DNA of 64,000 nucleotides from Echinometra lucunter. Lineage: Eukaryota; Echinodermata; Echinoidea; Camarodonta; Echinometridae. The stretch lies in the NCBI GenBank assembly GCA_029962745.1, contig JAPZVO010000024.1, forward strand, positions 62,001-126,000. Reading direction: 5' to 3'. Below the pieces are notes generated by a model. The model was not told where the DNA came from. It saw nothing but the letters and a program-made list of their open reading frames with translations, and ran no database searches. Position numbers and translations under genes: made by a program. This document shows positions 1 to 10,275 of the stretch, piece by piece (the stretch's first letter is position 1; each line of letters opens with the position of its first letter).

Positions 1-83
1 CGGATGCTGTCCACTCTTCAATGGAAGTGACCCCCCGGGTTTTGCATGCACTAAGTGCGAAATTGGACGGGAAAGCCTATAGT

Positions 84-202
84 ACTGCTACTACTTTTAC
101 TACTACTGTAATAACAATGATAATATGATAATGATAATAATAATGATAATTATAATAATAATGATAATAATAACAATAATAATAACAATAATAATAACAC
201 CG
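84..202. repeat. AT-rich GATAAT/AATAAC microsatellite
   Basis: Imperfect trinucleotide-like repeats of ATA, ATG and AAC run through this stretch. The small plus-strand reading frame over it translates to isoleucine and methionine repeats and is not a gene. From 203 to 560 I see no gene or repeat. Confidence 0.85.
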
Positions 203-565
203 ATATTAATAATTCCCGAAGTGAATTGTCAACAGTGCATCGGAAGTATGAGGGTAGTAATCCGCAACGATATGCTTGCACACATAGCTGCATACAATCG
301 CTTTTGCTCGTCGAAAAGGTAAAAGTTAGCCCATCAAATTTACTTGTTAATCCATAAAGAAAAGCCAGTTGAACAATATGAATTTTAAATACCTGTAGCC
401 CGGCTCGAAAGTATCAAGAATAAAGCCAGCGCTGCTGTGAATAGCTTCATTTCACATACCAGGCGATACAACGAATTCTAATATGTCCACTTTACTACAG
501 CCTGTGTCACCGAGTCACGTGTCTCTACGGTAATCTGTCACCTTCGTCTGTCACAGTCATAGGCG

Positions 566-602
566 TATAAATTCCGCGCGCATGCACAACGTGTATTCAG
601 TG
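566..602 (+). promoter_or_regulatory. possible TATA/initiator core promoter
   Basis: TATAAAT at 566-572 is followed about 30 bases later by TTCAGTG (596-602), an initiator-like sequence, with A599 as a possible start. The first ATG downstream (655) is in good context but meets a stop after three codons, so no coding exon can be attached. An E-box CACGTG lies just upstream, near 517-522. This may be a real promoter of a transcript whose coding exons lie elsewhere, or a chance match. Confidence 0.25.
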
Positions 603-704
603 GGATGCATTTTAACGCACGAACTTCGGCGCATTATTTAACATTAGTGAAGCCATGGATAGCTAGCTAGTGTGTGCTGCGTGTGTGCTTTTCGGGGGTA
701 GGGC

Positions 705-741
705 TCATTCATTCATTCATTCATTCACTCATTCATTCATT
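705..741. repeat. (ATTC)n microsatellite
   Basis: About nine ATTC units with one interruption (CACTC). A poly-G run follows at about 757-767. The overlapping short reading frames are repeat translations. Confidence 0.85.
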
Positions 742-785
742 TTGTTTCTTTTTGTTTTCGGGGGGGGGGTATTCTTTGAAGTGCT

Positions 786-1032
786 TTACACTCTTGTTCC
801 ACGGTGTCAAATTGACTCGGAAACGACGTCAGCTGAGAGTCAACTCTTTTCCGAGTTAAAGTGACTCGTTTTTCTAGTTATTTTGACTCGGAATTGAGTC
901 GATTCTCAGCTAATGCCACACCATTCCGATTCAAATTAATTCGGAATCCGATTCGCTTCAACTCGGAATAGATTTGACTCCCAGCTGACGCCGTTTCCGA
1001 GTCAATTTGACACCGTGCAAATAAGAGTGTAA
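786..1032. mobile_element. MITE with long terminal inverted repeats
   Basis: The ends are perfect inverted repeats, TTACACTCTT at 786-795 and its complement at 1023-1032. The inverted match continues inward with gaps for roughly 80 bases per side, sharing the core GGTGTCAAATTGACTCGG. The 247-bp size, lack of coding capacity and near-complete palindrome fit a miniature inverted-repeat transposable element. No clear target duplication is visible. Confidence 0.75.
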
Positions 1033-1253
1033 GGTGTATACATGCAGTGGAGTATTTAGGCATCATGGCGCCAGGGGGAAAACAATGAAGTTGCGCCCCA
1101 CCTCATCCCGAGTGCCCCGTATCTACATTATGGTACAAGTGAGAGAGCGAAACGACCAAGCGACGTTTTTTTTTTTTTAAAACATCCGTAAAAACTCAAT
1201 TTCTTGCGCATTTTACCCAGAAAATTTGGCAATTGACCAATGCAACTGTAGGG

Positions 1254-1592
1254 TACACACTAAGAAAAAAAGTTAAATTTTGCACCCTTCAAATGCAATA
1301 CTAGGAGCACCTTTTAGGGTGCAGCTTTGCACCTTTTCGAGCTTTTTGCATCTTAAAGGTGCAGTTAGCTACATTTTGCACCCTAAAGGGTGCAGAGTTG
1401 CACCCTTTTAGGGAAGGTACAACTTTGGCACCTTTTTGTTCGCAAAAATTTCTGCACCCTAAAGGTGCAAACGGGCATTTTTGGGTGCAAACAAGAACAA
1501 AAAGGTGCGTACCTTTTTCGTAGAGTGTGCAAGATTGCACCCAAAAAGGTGCTGCCAGTGTTGCACTTAGGGTGCAAAGAGAAGAGTGTGTA
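1254..1592. mobile_element. foldback/MITE built from GCACCCTAAAGGTGCA-like motifs
   Basis: The outer ends TACACAC and GTGTGTA are inverted. The interior is a set of short inverted motifs around TTGCACCC and AGGTGCA, repeated roughly ten times in both orientations. The overlapping 120- and 64-residue minus-strand frames are translations of these repeats and are not genes. Confidence 0.65.
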
Positions 1593-2144
1593 GAGAAGAT
1601 CGAAATTAGTATAACATGTATTGGTAATTCTCTCAACCTCTTTTCTTGCTTCACGTAATTCACGTCTATTCTTCTATCATTTTATATGCATGTTTCATAA
1701 TATTCACTTGTATTCTTTATTCCCTCTTACCATTTCACCCTAAAGAACACACTTGTAGATAGCATATGAAGAGCCATGCTTTATCATACGTGTTTTTCTG
1801 CATGTTAGACATTCTGCTTTCTCGGACTCTCAGGCAAAAGCGCCCTAAACATCATACAAAAACCCAAATCCTGTCATGGAGATATCAACAACACAGACTT
1901 CAAGAAAGATACATCCATTCTGGCATATTTATACTGACAAATGTTCACAATTCTTTGGAAAGAAATCGATTACAATAAATCTCATTGTGGTTTTAGAAAG
2001 TATCAAATGGATAAAATCCTTCATCAATATATCAAAAAAAATATTCTAGTGATATAAAAAAGAACTTTCGGTTATAATAATGATATTATCGGGCATCTGG
2101 GGTAGCTATAAAAAACATAAAATAAAATAATAGCTAGATGAATC

Positions 2145-2164
2145 TTCGACCACGCGTGGTCGAA
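2145..2164. repeat. 20-bp perfect palindrome
   Basis: TTCGACCACGCGTGGTCGAA reads the same on both strands. It lies two bases outside the left end of the neighbouring MITE, so it could belong to the insertion site or to a larger element. Confidence 0.8.
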
Positions 2165-2166
2165 CT

Positions 2167-2595
2167 TTATGCCTCCACCATTACCAAATCAGAAATAAAT
2201 GGCACTTCATGTAGATTTATTTTCATTTATACAATATCTTTGACCTTGACTTTTGACCTTGTGACCCCAAAATCTAATGAGAGCATTGCCCTTTCCATAG
2301 GCATACATGAGCCAAGTTTGTTGAACCGTCAAATGGTTACCGAGTTATGACAGGAACGAACCATTTCTATGTAAATAATGACCTCTATGACCTCTGACCT
2401 TTGACCTTGTGACCCCCAAATCTAATTAGATCATTGTTCCTTCCATGTGCATACATGAGCCAAGTTTGAAGCCAATCTGTCAAATGGTTCTTAAGTTATC
2501 GCGAGAACGAAAACGGGACGGACGTACGGACGGATGGACGGACGACTTGAAAACATAATGCCTCCGGCAACCACCTACGGTGGGCGGAGGCATAA
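2167..2595. mobile_element. MITE rich in TGACCTTTGACC motifs
   Basis: The ends TTATGCCTCC (2167-2176) and GGAGGCATAA (2586-2595) are exact inverted complements. Inside are two diverged internal copies carrying TGACCTTTGACCTTGTGACC and CATACATGAGCCAAGTTTG, then GGACGGACG repeats. Dispersed repeats of this look occur in marine invertebrate genomes. There is no coding capacity. The half-sites are spaced like nuclear-receptor direct repeats. Confidence 0.75.
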
Positions 2596-2737
2596 CAATT
2601 CTACAAAGTTGCGTGTAAATTTTCTTCTAAATCCGTAATGATTCGCCATATCAAATGACTTTAAAAAGACAAATATATTTTCAAAATATATACGCAGCAT
2701 TATTTTTTAAAAATATACTGTCAACAGCAGGTCAGCA

Positions 2738-3292
2738 TTGCAGAATTTTCCTCATGCCTTTTGTACACAATGTCTCGCACTGAACGATGAGGGCTCTATA
2801 TTTACCTTGTTCTATAGGCCGTTTTCGGAGTATAAACCTGTGCTTGATTTTCCGAGGTTGGGTCTGATTGACGAAGTCGGTTGGACACTAAAAATCATTC
2901 ATGAATTAAGTCAACCTTTAGCAGATATCTTAAATGCATCTTTTCTTCAGGGCATAGTTCAATGGCAAGGGAAAAGTAGTCCCATCCCGAAATCTCAACC
3001 AGCAACGATTGAGGGACTACGACCCATAGTATTAACAAGTCTCCTTGCGAAAATAGCAGAACCATTTATGGCCAAGTGACATCTGGAAGACATATCAAAG
3101 TTCATTGACCCTCTTCAATATCAATATCTCATTATCTTTTTAAACTTTTACAAAACATTCTTGATAATTGTGATAGATCAAAACGATTTTGTCAGCTGTT
3201 AAATGTACGGATTTTTCCAAAGCATGTTAGATCACAATATTTTGACTAAGAAATTGATTGGACTTAATGTTAGACCATTTTTAATTGGATAA
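2738..3292 (+). mobile_element. non-LTR retrotransposon reverse-transcriptase relic
   Basis: The first 113 codons read through a typical LINE reverse-transcriptase N-terminal part. It has a PLADILNASFLQG segment, then IPKSQPATIEGLRPIVLTS and LLAKIAEPFM, matching the usual PIPK..P....RPI.LT..L.K..E pattern. After a stop at 3077 the homology continues in other frames. These include a WHLEDISKFIDPLQY-like stretch and, near 3205-3290, SMLDHNILTKKLIGLNVR, the region around the DFSKAFD..DHNIL motif A. Several frameshifts and stops make it a dead fragment. Endonuclease, finger and C-terminal parts are absent. Confidence 0.8.
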
Positions 3293-3323
3293 TAAGTTTC
3301 TTACAACAACGAACACCTTGTGC

Positions 3324-3399
3324 AGTGGCGGATCCAGGGGGGGGGGGCTTGGGGGCGCAAGCCCCCCCCCCCCCCAAAAAAAAAAAAAAAAAAAAAATT
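3324..3399. repeat. GTGGCGGATCCAGG dispersed-repeat end with G/C hairpin and poly-A
   Basis: CAGTGGCGGATCCAGG is followed by a poly-G run, a short spacer, a complementary AAGCCCC/poly-C run that can fold back, and about 20 A. A reversed partner (CCTGGATCCGCC) lies at 6678-6690. Both look like ends of a CAG-type dispersed element, but no matching target duplication joins them. Confidence 0.5.
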
Positions 3400-3517
3400 G
3401 CATGTCGCAGAAGGCACCGCTACCTGAGAAAAAAGGAAAGGAAGAAAACAAAACAAAACAAAAGAACGTCGGCGCAAATTAAAATTGATCTCCAGCGCCA
3501 GGTAAGCATTGTATCTT

Positions 3518-3580
3518 CTTCTTCTTCTTCTTCTTCTTCTTCTTCTTCTTCTTCTTCTACTTCTTCTCCTCCTCCTCCAT
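3518..3580. repeat. (TTC)n/(TCC)n microsatellite
   Basis: About fifteen TTC units pass into TCC units. Predicted poly-serine and poly-glutamate frames here are artefacts of the repeat. Confidence 0.9.
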
Positions 3581-3654
3581 AACTACAGGCCACCGTCTGG
3601 TGTATTCTCGTACTGCTGTGCAGGTGTATGTACAGTGTCTCGATAAAAATCTGT

Positions 3655-3839
3655 AGGCTAATAGGCGCCGCTTGATTGAATTCAAACACCGGGGGCGCTA
3701 GCGAGACTAATCGGCGCCGGTCAAGACTAATCGCACAGCTTGATTCGAACACCGGCGCCGGGCAAGACTAATCGGCGGCGCTTGATTCAAACACTGCCTC
3801 CAGTCAAGCCTAATCGGCCCCGCTTGATTCGAACACCGG
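3655..3839. repeat. about 47-bp minisatellite, left block
   Basis: Four to five diverged units of the form TAATCGGCGCCGCTTGATTC followed by GAACACCGGCGCCGGGCAAGAC. Each unit can form a GGCGCCG/CGGCGCC hairpin. On the minus strand its loop holds GTTCGAATC, the core of a polymerase III B box. The array resumes after 4433 beyond an inserted element. Confidence 0.75.
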
Positions 3840-3848
3840 TGCCGGGCA

Positions 3849-4424
3849 GCGAGTTTCCGTTTTACACCGTTGCCTAGGCATTTTCGCGAAAAAATCCTAC
3901 AAGTCCTCAGCGCACATACATAGACGACAGCCTAGATATCCACTGCAAGAGAGAGAAGAAGATGATGGAAGGAAGAACAAATAAAAACATATGGACATGG
4001 GAGAGGATAGATGAGAGGGAGAACAAAGAAATACATGAAAGAACAGAGGATACAGAATTCATTGTATTTGTTCGTGTTTATTTTTTTTATTTTATCTATA
4101 CCTTTCCCTTTTCTTTAAGGACTTCTAGGCTTATGGATCCATCTTTCTTTTTACATTTCTTTGGGCAATCCTCCTGTCTGTTTCTTCGCCTTCAGTTCCT
4201 TGAAGGCCCCTTTTCCTTCTGAATAAGTGTTTTGCTTTTTTTCCTTTCATCTCTTCTCTCTGTACACGTACAAGATCGCCGCGTGCACCACGCGCTGTGA
4301 ACTGAAAACAGAGAGATTCATGTACATCTCTATGGCTGAAACGAAACCCAGACTTTGAAACCAGCACGTTTGATGCACTTAATCGAAAAAAATGCCTAGG
4401 CTACGGTGTAAAATGGAAATGCAC
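3849..4424. mobile_element. 576-bp TIR transposon with 9-bp target duplication (Mutator-like)
   Basis: TGCCGGGCA occurs immediately before (3840-3848) and after (4425-4433) this segment. The ends are inverted: both carry TTTCC(G/A)TTTTACACCGT then (T/A)GCCTAGGCATTTT when read inward. The element sits inside the 47-bp minisatellite, which continues on both sides. A 9-bp duplication with TIRs of about 35 bp suits Mutator-like elements; Merlin is an alternative. The interior has short reading frames (3962-4222 plus, 4131-4367 minus) without recognisable transposase, so it is non-autonomous. Confidence 0.8.
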
Positions 4425-4560
4425 TGCCGGGCAAGATTAATCGGCGCCGCTTGATTCGAACACCGGGGGCGCTAGCGAGACTAATCGGCGCCGCATGATT
4501 CGAACACCGGCGCCGGGTAGAAGTGTAATCGGCAACGCTTGCTTCGAAGCTACAACTAGT
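4425..4560. repeat. about 47-bp minisatellite, right block
   Basis: Continuation of the array at 3655-3839, with two good units (4434-4510) and a decayed third. The TTGATTCGAACACC loop motif recurs at about 4450 and, as ATGATTCGAACACC, at about 4495. Confidence 0.7.
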
Positions 4561-5217
4561 TAGAAGTTGATTGATATTGGGCCGCGTTGGAAATCACTAG
4601 TGTACTTAAATATGACAATGATAGTTATTCTTCATGATAGCAGAGAGACTGGATAATATTTGAGTTTAGTGAGGGATGATTTAATTCGTGATTATTGATT
4701 TTTTTTTGTTTTATTTATTTAAATGCGCCATAAAAAACCCACGTTGTTGTTTGATTTCTATTTTAGTGGAACATATTCATCAGGTAACAGGTTAATCAGA
4801 AGCTTAAAACCAAAGTAAGTTTACCTGCAAAACCTGCCAAACAATTCTCAGAGCTCTGTTTTGAAGTATTTGGATCATCTTGATAGGCACTGTATATCAA
4901 GTTTCATCCATATAAGGTTACAATAGTCATTAGGATATGTCATTGTATAATACATGTAAGATATAAAAGAATAGACTAAGCATCTCCGTCTATGTATGGT
5001 CTTAGTCTTCTCGGCATAAAAAACGGTTTCACAAGCTTTTAGATCGCACAGAATCTTTTTTCATTTATTACATTATTATTTGTTATATAATTCTTTTTAT
5101 TTCTTTACTTTTTTAGAGAGAGTAGACATTTACAATTATTTATCTGCCTGTACAAGGATATAGAGTCAAAGCCCTTCTGCAAATGAGATGAACAAATAGA
5201 TAATTTAGATATTCTTG
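4561..5217. other. AT-rich stretch without recognised feature
   Basis: No reading frame, splice-bounded exon or obvious repeat is seen here. It holds only short A and T runs. Confidence 0.5.
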
Positions 5218-5268
5218 GGCCCATCATGTATTTTGAGGAAGAATTATCACTTCTACCAGAAAAAAGAG

Positions 5269-5303
<35 letters not shown>

Positions 5304-6235
5304 CCTCGCTACGATCGCTCGTATAATATTTAGATACAAGATGGATTTGGGAAAGCAAACGAATTCGGCGAGCGAGGCCCATCATGTATTTTGATGAAGA
5401 ATTATCACCTACCATAAAAAGGTATATATATTTTCCTCGTTCGCTACGCTCGCTCGTATATTATTTAGATACAGGATGGTCTTTGAAAGCAAATAAGTAA
5501 GGTAAGAGAGGTGACCAAATATATAAAAATAGATATCTTAAAGGCCCATCGTGCATTTTAATGAATAACTTTCATTTCTATCATATGTATTTTTCCTGGC
5601 TCGCTACGCTCGCTCGTATAATATTCAGATACAAGATGGATTTGGGAAACAAACGAGTTCGGAAAGCGAGGCCCATCATGTATTTTGATGAAGAGTTTTC
5701 ACCTACCATGAAAAAGAGTATATATATTTTTCCTCGCTCGCTGAAGTCGCTCGTATAATATTTAGATGCAGGATGGTCTTTGAAAGCAAATAAATAAGGT
5801 AAGAGAGATGACAAAATATATCAAAATAGATATCTTAAAGGCCCATCGTGTATTGTGATGAAGAACTTTCAATTCTATTAAATGTATTTTTCCTCGTTCG
5901 CTACGCTCGCTCGTATAATATTCAGATACAAGATGGATTTGGGAAAGCAAACGAATTCGGCAAGCGAGGCCCATCATGTGTTTTGATGAAGAGTTTTCAC
6001 CTACCATAAAAAAGAGCATATATATGTTTTCCTCGCTCGCTGCGCTCACTCGTATGATATTTAGATTTACGATGGTCTTTGAAAGCGAATGAATCAGGCG
6101 AGAGAGGTGACCCAATAGATAATTTAGATATCTTCAAGCCCATCATTAGTTTGATGAAGAAATATCACTCCAATGAAAGAGAGTGTTTTTTTTTCTCTCT
6201 CTCTCTCTCGCTGCGCTCGCTCTTATTATGTTTAG
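5218..6235. repeat. satellite array with dimeric (about 297 bp) period
   Basis: Seven units start with GCCCATC(A/G)TG at about 5218, 5379, 5544, 5669, 5841, 5969 and 6139. From 5379 on, spacing alternates between long (about 165-172) and short (about 125-128), giving a higher-order dimer of 290-300 bp. Each unit contains a TA-rich tract, a CCTCGCTCGCTACGCTCGCT motif and TTTAGATACA(A/G)GATGG. All open frames here (5224-6386) are repeat translations. A diverged relative lies at about 61938-62125. Confidence 0.85.
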
Positions 6236-7027
6236 ATTCAGGATGTTTTCGGAAAACAAACACATTCGGCAAGAGACGGTGAACAAAATAAGGAAAATAC
6301 GATAGACGCACACAGTAGAAAAGCCTCGTAGGATTTATACGGTTTAATTTATCGACGTTTAATTTATCGTCGGTAATCGGTGGCATTGTTTGTCGGCCAT
6401 CTGGCCTCTACACCCCCCCCCCCCCCCCCATTGGAAAAAAAAGTCTACCGACGCCCCTGCCAGTAGAAATCCTTTATTTTGAGAAATTCTGTTTAACAGG
6501 GTCAGACTCCCTCTTTAGAATGATAAATGGGCCCAATGACAACGACACCATCCCCCCCACCACACCTATATTTTTCCCGATTTTTGTGAATATTCTCCGG
6601 TGCCGTCGCTAAAACGCAAAAACATGTGCGCCGCTCGTAGCAAGCCCCCCCCCCCCCCCCCCCTTTTGGTCAAAACCTGGATCCGCCTATGTTGTGTGAA
6701 ATATGGAAATGTACTTTCAGAATATGTAACTATCATGCCGTTGTTCCTTAAGTAATAAACTAGGCCCACTTTCATTTTGAATTATGTTTAATAATGCATG
6801 CAAAGATCAGCAATTGTCATATTTTAAATATGTTGGTTATCTTACAATATTTGAAGATCGAACTTTATAAAAACAGTCAATATTAATATTACTACATGAA
6901 TAGATCAAAATAGACAAAAACTAAACATAAGAAACTAAAATCCTCGCAAATGCAATGTAATGAGAATAAAATTTATGAAAAATCCATCTACTCCTGAGAT
7001 ATTGGGCATTAGGGATTCATCATTATC
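6236..7027. other. no gene; poly-C runs and repeat debris
   Basis: Long poly-C runs lie near 6413-6430 and 6643-6662. The second is followed by TTTTGGTCAAAACCTGGATCCGCC, the reversed end of the repeat at 3324. No coding exon is apparent. Confidence 0.5.
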
Positions 7028-7763
7028 TTTTGGGCAATTCCACAACATATGGGACACAGAGCTCAAAATTTGAAATCGCACTGTGCCCTGTTAATTCCAG
7101 ATAAAAATCCAAAATTACTACAGGGTCTTCTTTTTGTTACAAATAAACATTTAAGATTAACAAATCTGCAATTTGACCTTCTTACGGAGAATAACATAAA
7201 CAAACGAAAATGTGCAAATATGGGACTATGGTCAGGGAAATGTGCTTTAAATGCCTCTTATTCTTATATTTAGTCATTTTTCTCAGATTTTTTTTTTCAT
7301 CTAATTGATTTTAATGGATGACTTTAACAGATTTTGGGTAGTTAATTAGTGAAACACTAATGGAAATGTGCAAAATCTATGTTGAATTTAAGTGTAACGT
7401 CAGTTACGTAACATCAGTTACCAACATGTCTTCATTAAATTTTTCATGGCACTAAAACAAATCATTCAAATTTCTCATTATTTTGCACATCTCTTCTCAG
7501 GAACCTAGGTGTAATGGCAAATGAATAACATAATCCTTACAAGTCTGAGACATGAGATATATAAATTTGATTCTGTACCATCATTTTCCATGTCCTTTTT
7601 GCGTAACATCAGTTACCGACACATTTTCGCTTGCCTTGTGATAAGAAATGCAGTTTGAGATAGAAAACTGTCCATGTGTTTTTTCCCTATTTATCAACTT
7701 AATATAAACAATACCGCTAGTACTCTATCTTAGTAACGTCAATTACCGCGGAATTGCCCTTTT
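7028..7763. mobile_element. possible TIR element with GTAACRTCARTTAC motifs
   Basis: GGGCAATTCC at 7032-7041 and its complement at 7750-7759 form short inverted ends. Inside, GTAACATCAGTTACC-like motifs occur near 7394-7426 (twice), 7600-7620 and 7732-7751. The 74-residue frame at 7049-7273 is not recognised. No target duplication was found, so the boundaries are tentative. Confidence 0.4.
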
Positions 7764-7779
7764 GGAGAAATAGTAAAAA

Positions 7780-8235
7780 TTCTGGGAGATTACATCCAAA
7801 AAAATTTAAATTGGGACACCTTCATAAATTATGTTTTAAAAAGTGAAGTAGAAAACTCTACATGCACATGTTTGCATGGTAAAGAAATATCAAATACCGA
7901 TTCCAGAATTAATTCAAATATATGTTGGATAAGTTAATCCTGTTTTACAGTATTGCGAACATGTTTTTAATGGAGGTTTCACTGTAGAACATATATAAGA
8001 TTTAGAAAGAATCTAGAAACGAGTATGTAAAAATGTTTTAGGTAAAAGTTATATAGACCATGAAGACGTCCTTGAAAGATGCCAACTTGAATAATTCGAA
8101 AGAAGGTGAGAAATATTTTGCGTTGATTTTGCTGAATCTCTAATCAAAAACCCATACTTTACAAGCTGGATACCTGAACGAAAATATTAAGGTATGTCAT
8201 TAGGAAACATGCAAAAGTATATTCAATATAATATA
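7780..8235 (+). mobile_element. non-LTR retrotransposon C-terminal relic
   Basis: Translation with stops and frame changes gives GDYIQKNLNWDTFINYVLKS, then YCEHVF, then a KRVCKNVLGKSYIDHEDVLE segment, then a block ending FAESLIKNPYFTSWIPE. This is the conserved tail after the reverse-transcriptase domain of jockey/CR1-type LINEs (pattern G..I...L.W..HI...L, YC..VW, L..IQKRA..IILG..Y, FA.......WFP). In-frame stops interrupt it in several places, so it is dead. It may or may not belong with the relic at 8671-9186, which is in the opposite domain order. Confidence 0.7.
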
Positions 8236-8670
8236 TGGGTAGACAGTGTGCCCCCGAAAGGAGGGGTTGATTGAGGGACAACTGAAATATTCCGATAATT
8301 AAATATGCCATGGTCTGTGCATTGAGTCTCGCTTTTCAAATACTAATTGGTAATTGGCTAGATATGTTATTGTTTTATGTATGACGTCATATTTCTCTTT
8401 TTATCATTCCACAGCTCCTACCATTTGAGCAAGAGAAATGGGGATGCTGCGGCCATATAAGTGACTTTTGAACCACTTCAACACAAACGTAAAAAAAAAA
8501 AAAAATCAGGCAATTTGTGTTAATCTACACACAACAAAAATAAGAAGTTTTCCCTAAAGCAAATTTCATTTCTGTATCATGATTAAAGTTTCATGAATTA
8601 CAAGAGGTCACTGAGGATGATGTGATGGTACAATTAAGTCATCCTGATCTGCATCGTGTGAACTTGATCA

Positions 8671-9186
8671 ATTGACATCCGCGCTCATAAAGAGATGTAC
8701 TGGTGAACTACTTCCTCTGCTAACAGGATTAGTCAATGCAAGTCTCATCTCCGGTGTCATGCTCGTGTGTTCAGGAAAGCCATTGTTACCCCTCTTCTTG
8801 AGAAGGTTGGTGCTCAACGGGATGATCTCGCAAAGTATCGTCCTATCGCAAACTTGAATTACTTCAGTAAAGTAATTGAAAAAGCAATACGTGCTCAAGT
8901 TTTGGAGTATCTGAGAATAATTTACATATTTCAACGCAGCCGGCATAAAAGAGATACCACAGTGTAGAGACTGCAGTAATGCGCGTCCAGAATGACATTC
9001 TTGTCTCTCTTGACCAGCGGCAGGAAGACTATAGTTCCGCCTTCGATACCATTGACCATACTATCTTGCTGGATCGGTACAACAAATTATTACTAGCTTT
9101 TATGAATTTATATGATAAATGTGTAAACACGAGATGCACTTTAAAACTAAAAAAAAAGGAAAAAGAAAAAGAAAAGAAAAATACGT
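8671..9186 (+). mobile_element. non-LTR (CR1-like) reverse-transcriptase relic
   Basis: Frame-shifted pieces read FRKAIVTPLLEKVGAQ, DDLAKYRPIANLNYFSKVIE and AIRAQVLEYL, matching LINE motifs (K.A.V.PLLKK.G, L..YRPISNL.FLSK..E). Further on, [15 protein letters not shown] and [16 protein letters not shown] match the segment around catalytic motif A (AAFDTIDH). The fragment ends at about 9112 in sequence that becomes A-rich (AAAAAAAAGG, AAAAAGAAAAAG), resembling a truncated tail. Stops and frame changes show it is a pseudogene. Confidence 0.8.
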
Positions 9187-9222
9187 AAAACTAGTGAGGA
9201 AACATACCAATTTCTTGAATTG

Positions 9223-9272
9223 AAAATACATCATGCAATGATCATGGAAAATACATCATGTAATGATCATGG
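9223..9272. repeat. 25-bp tandem duplication
   Basis: Two adjacent copies of AAAATACATCATG(C/T)AATG ending ATCATGG differ at one base. From 9273 to 10150 I find no supported gene; a poly-G run is at about 9943-9956. Confidence 0.85.
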
Positions 9273-10169
9273 ATTTATCGTTTACATGTACAGTACTAAG
9301 AAAAAGTCGTATAAAATTAACCTACTGAGAGGACTTGCTCCTTTAATTTTAAGAGCCAAGTGTGAAAGGACAGTAATACAATATCAATCTTAAGAACAGC
9401 GGGTAATGCATCCCAAACATGAATATTTGTCGGACTTGGTACGGACAAACCTATACTCTTCATGGTGCAGCATTTTCTAAACAAGTTTCAATCAGAATGT
9501 TCTTTTTCATCACCAGGTCCAATACATATTCAAGAGCAAGAGCTCACTCTGCAGCACAACTTGCCCCTTTCCGTCATAATGTAAACGACGTCTTCTATGC
9601 CAAGGTACGTGCTGCTTGCAGTGATGTTCGGACAGGATATTCTTCTACAGATATATCACCATAGTTAGTGTTGGTGTCACAGGTTCTTTCAAAATTGGAA
9701 GGAAAGAAATTTGATAGGTCACAGAAAAAAACAACTTTTGGACATGCTGAACACTCTAAACTGGATGAACAATGACGGTATCAAAATTGTGTGACAGGTC
9801 TGCAATTTGATGCAAAAAGTGGACCGCATTCAAAATAATTCGGTCTTATACATGAAGCAGAGACTGGAGCAACAAAGAACCCAGAGGGATAATATAGTTC
9901 AACCCTTAAAAAACATTAGCTGTTTTGGTATATACTATGGCCCGGGGGGGGGGGGGTGATTGTGCGAGTGCAATAAAAATCGGCATGTACGTCTCCTGCG
10001 ATGTAGTTTACAAAATTCATAGTATTTATTTTTTTTAGACAAAAAATAAATATATCACTATTTGTGCTATTGTTTTGGGAAGAAAGGATTAATATTGTCA
10101 TTTACCTTGTCTACAGCATGCATGTATCATGTCCTTCACGACCAAAAGGAAGTTTTAATACTGGTAAAG

Positions 10170-10275
10170 ATCCCGTCATATTTATGTATTTTAACGTCAT
10201 GTCTTACGTCATTTTTACGTCATTATATTGCCAACAGAAGACGTCATTAACTCTTACAGTGCTGATGTCACGTAT
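10170..10275. promoter_or_regulatory. cluster of ACGTCA (CRE half-site-like) motifs
   Basis: ACGTCAT or ACGTCA occurs four times between about 10193 and 10247, with a further CCGTCAT at about 10173 and TGTCACGTA at about 10266. These match ATF/CREB half-sites. No attached gene is visible, and the motif may simply be part of a local repeat; a similar cluster lies at 11870-12095. Confidence 0.25.

Noticed and set aside
3731..3755. tRNA gene from the B-box-like sequence
   Set aside because: There is no A box at the right distance and no cloverleaf or acceptor stem, only a tandem hairpin repeat.
5218..6235. CRISPR-like repeat array
   Set aside because: The repeats are long, contiguous and diverged with no unique spacers; this is eukaryotic satellite DNA.
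3324..6695. One large element bounded by GTGGCGGATCCAGG and CCTGGATCCGCC
   Set aside because: The flanking 8 bases do not match and the right end is degenerate; these are more likely two independent fragments.
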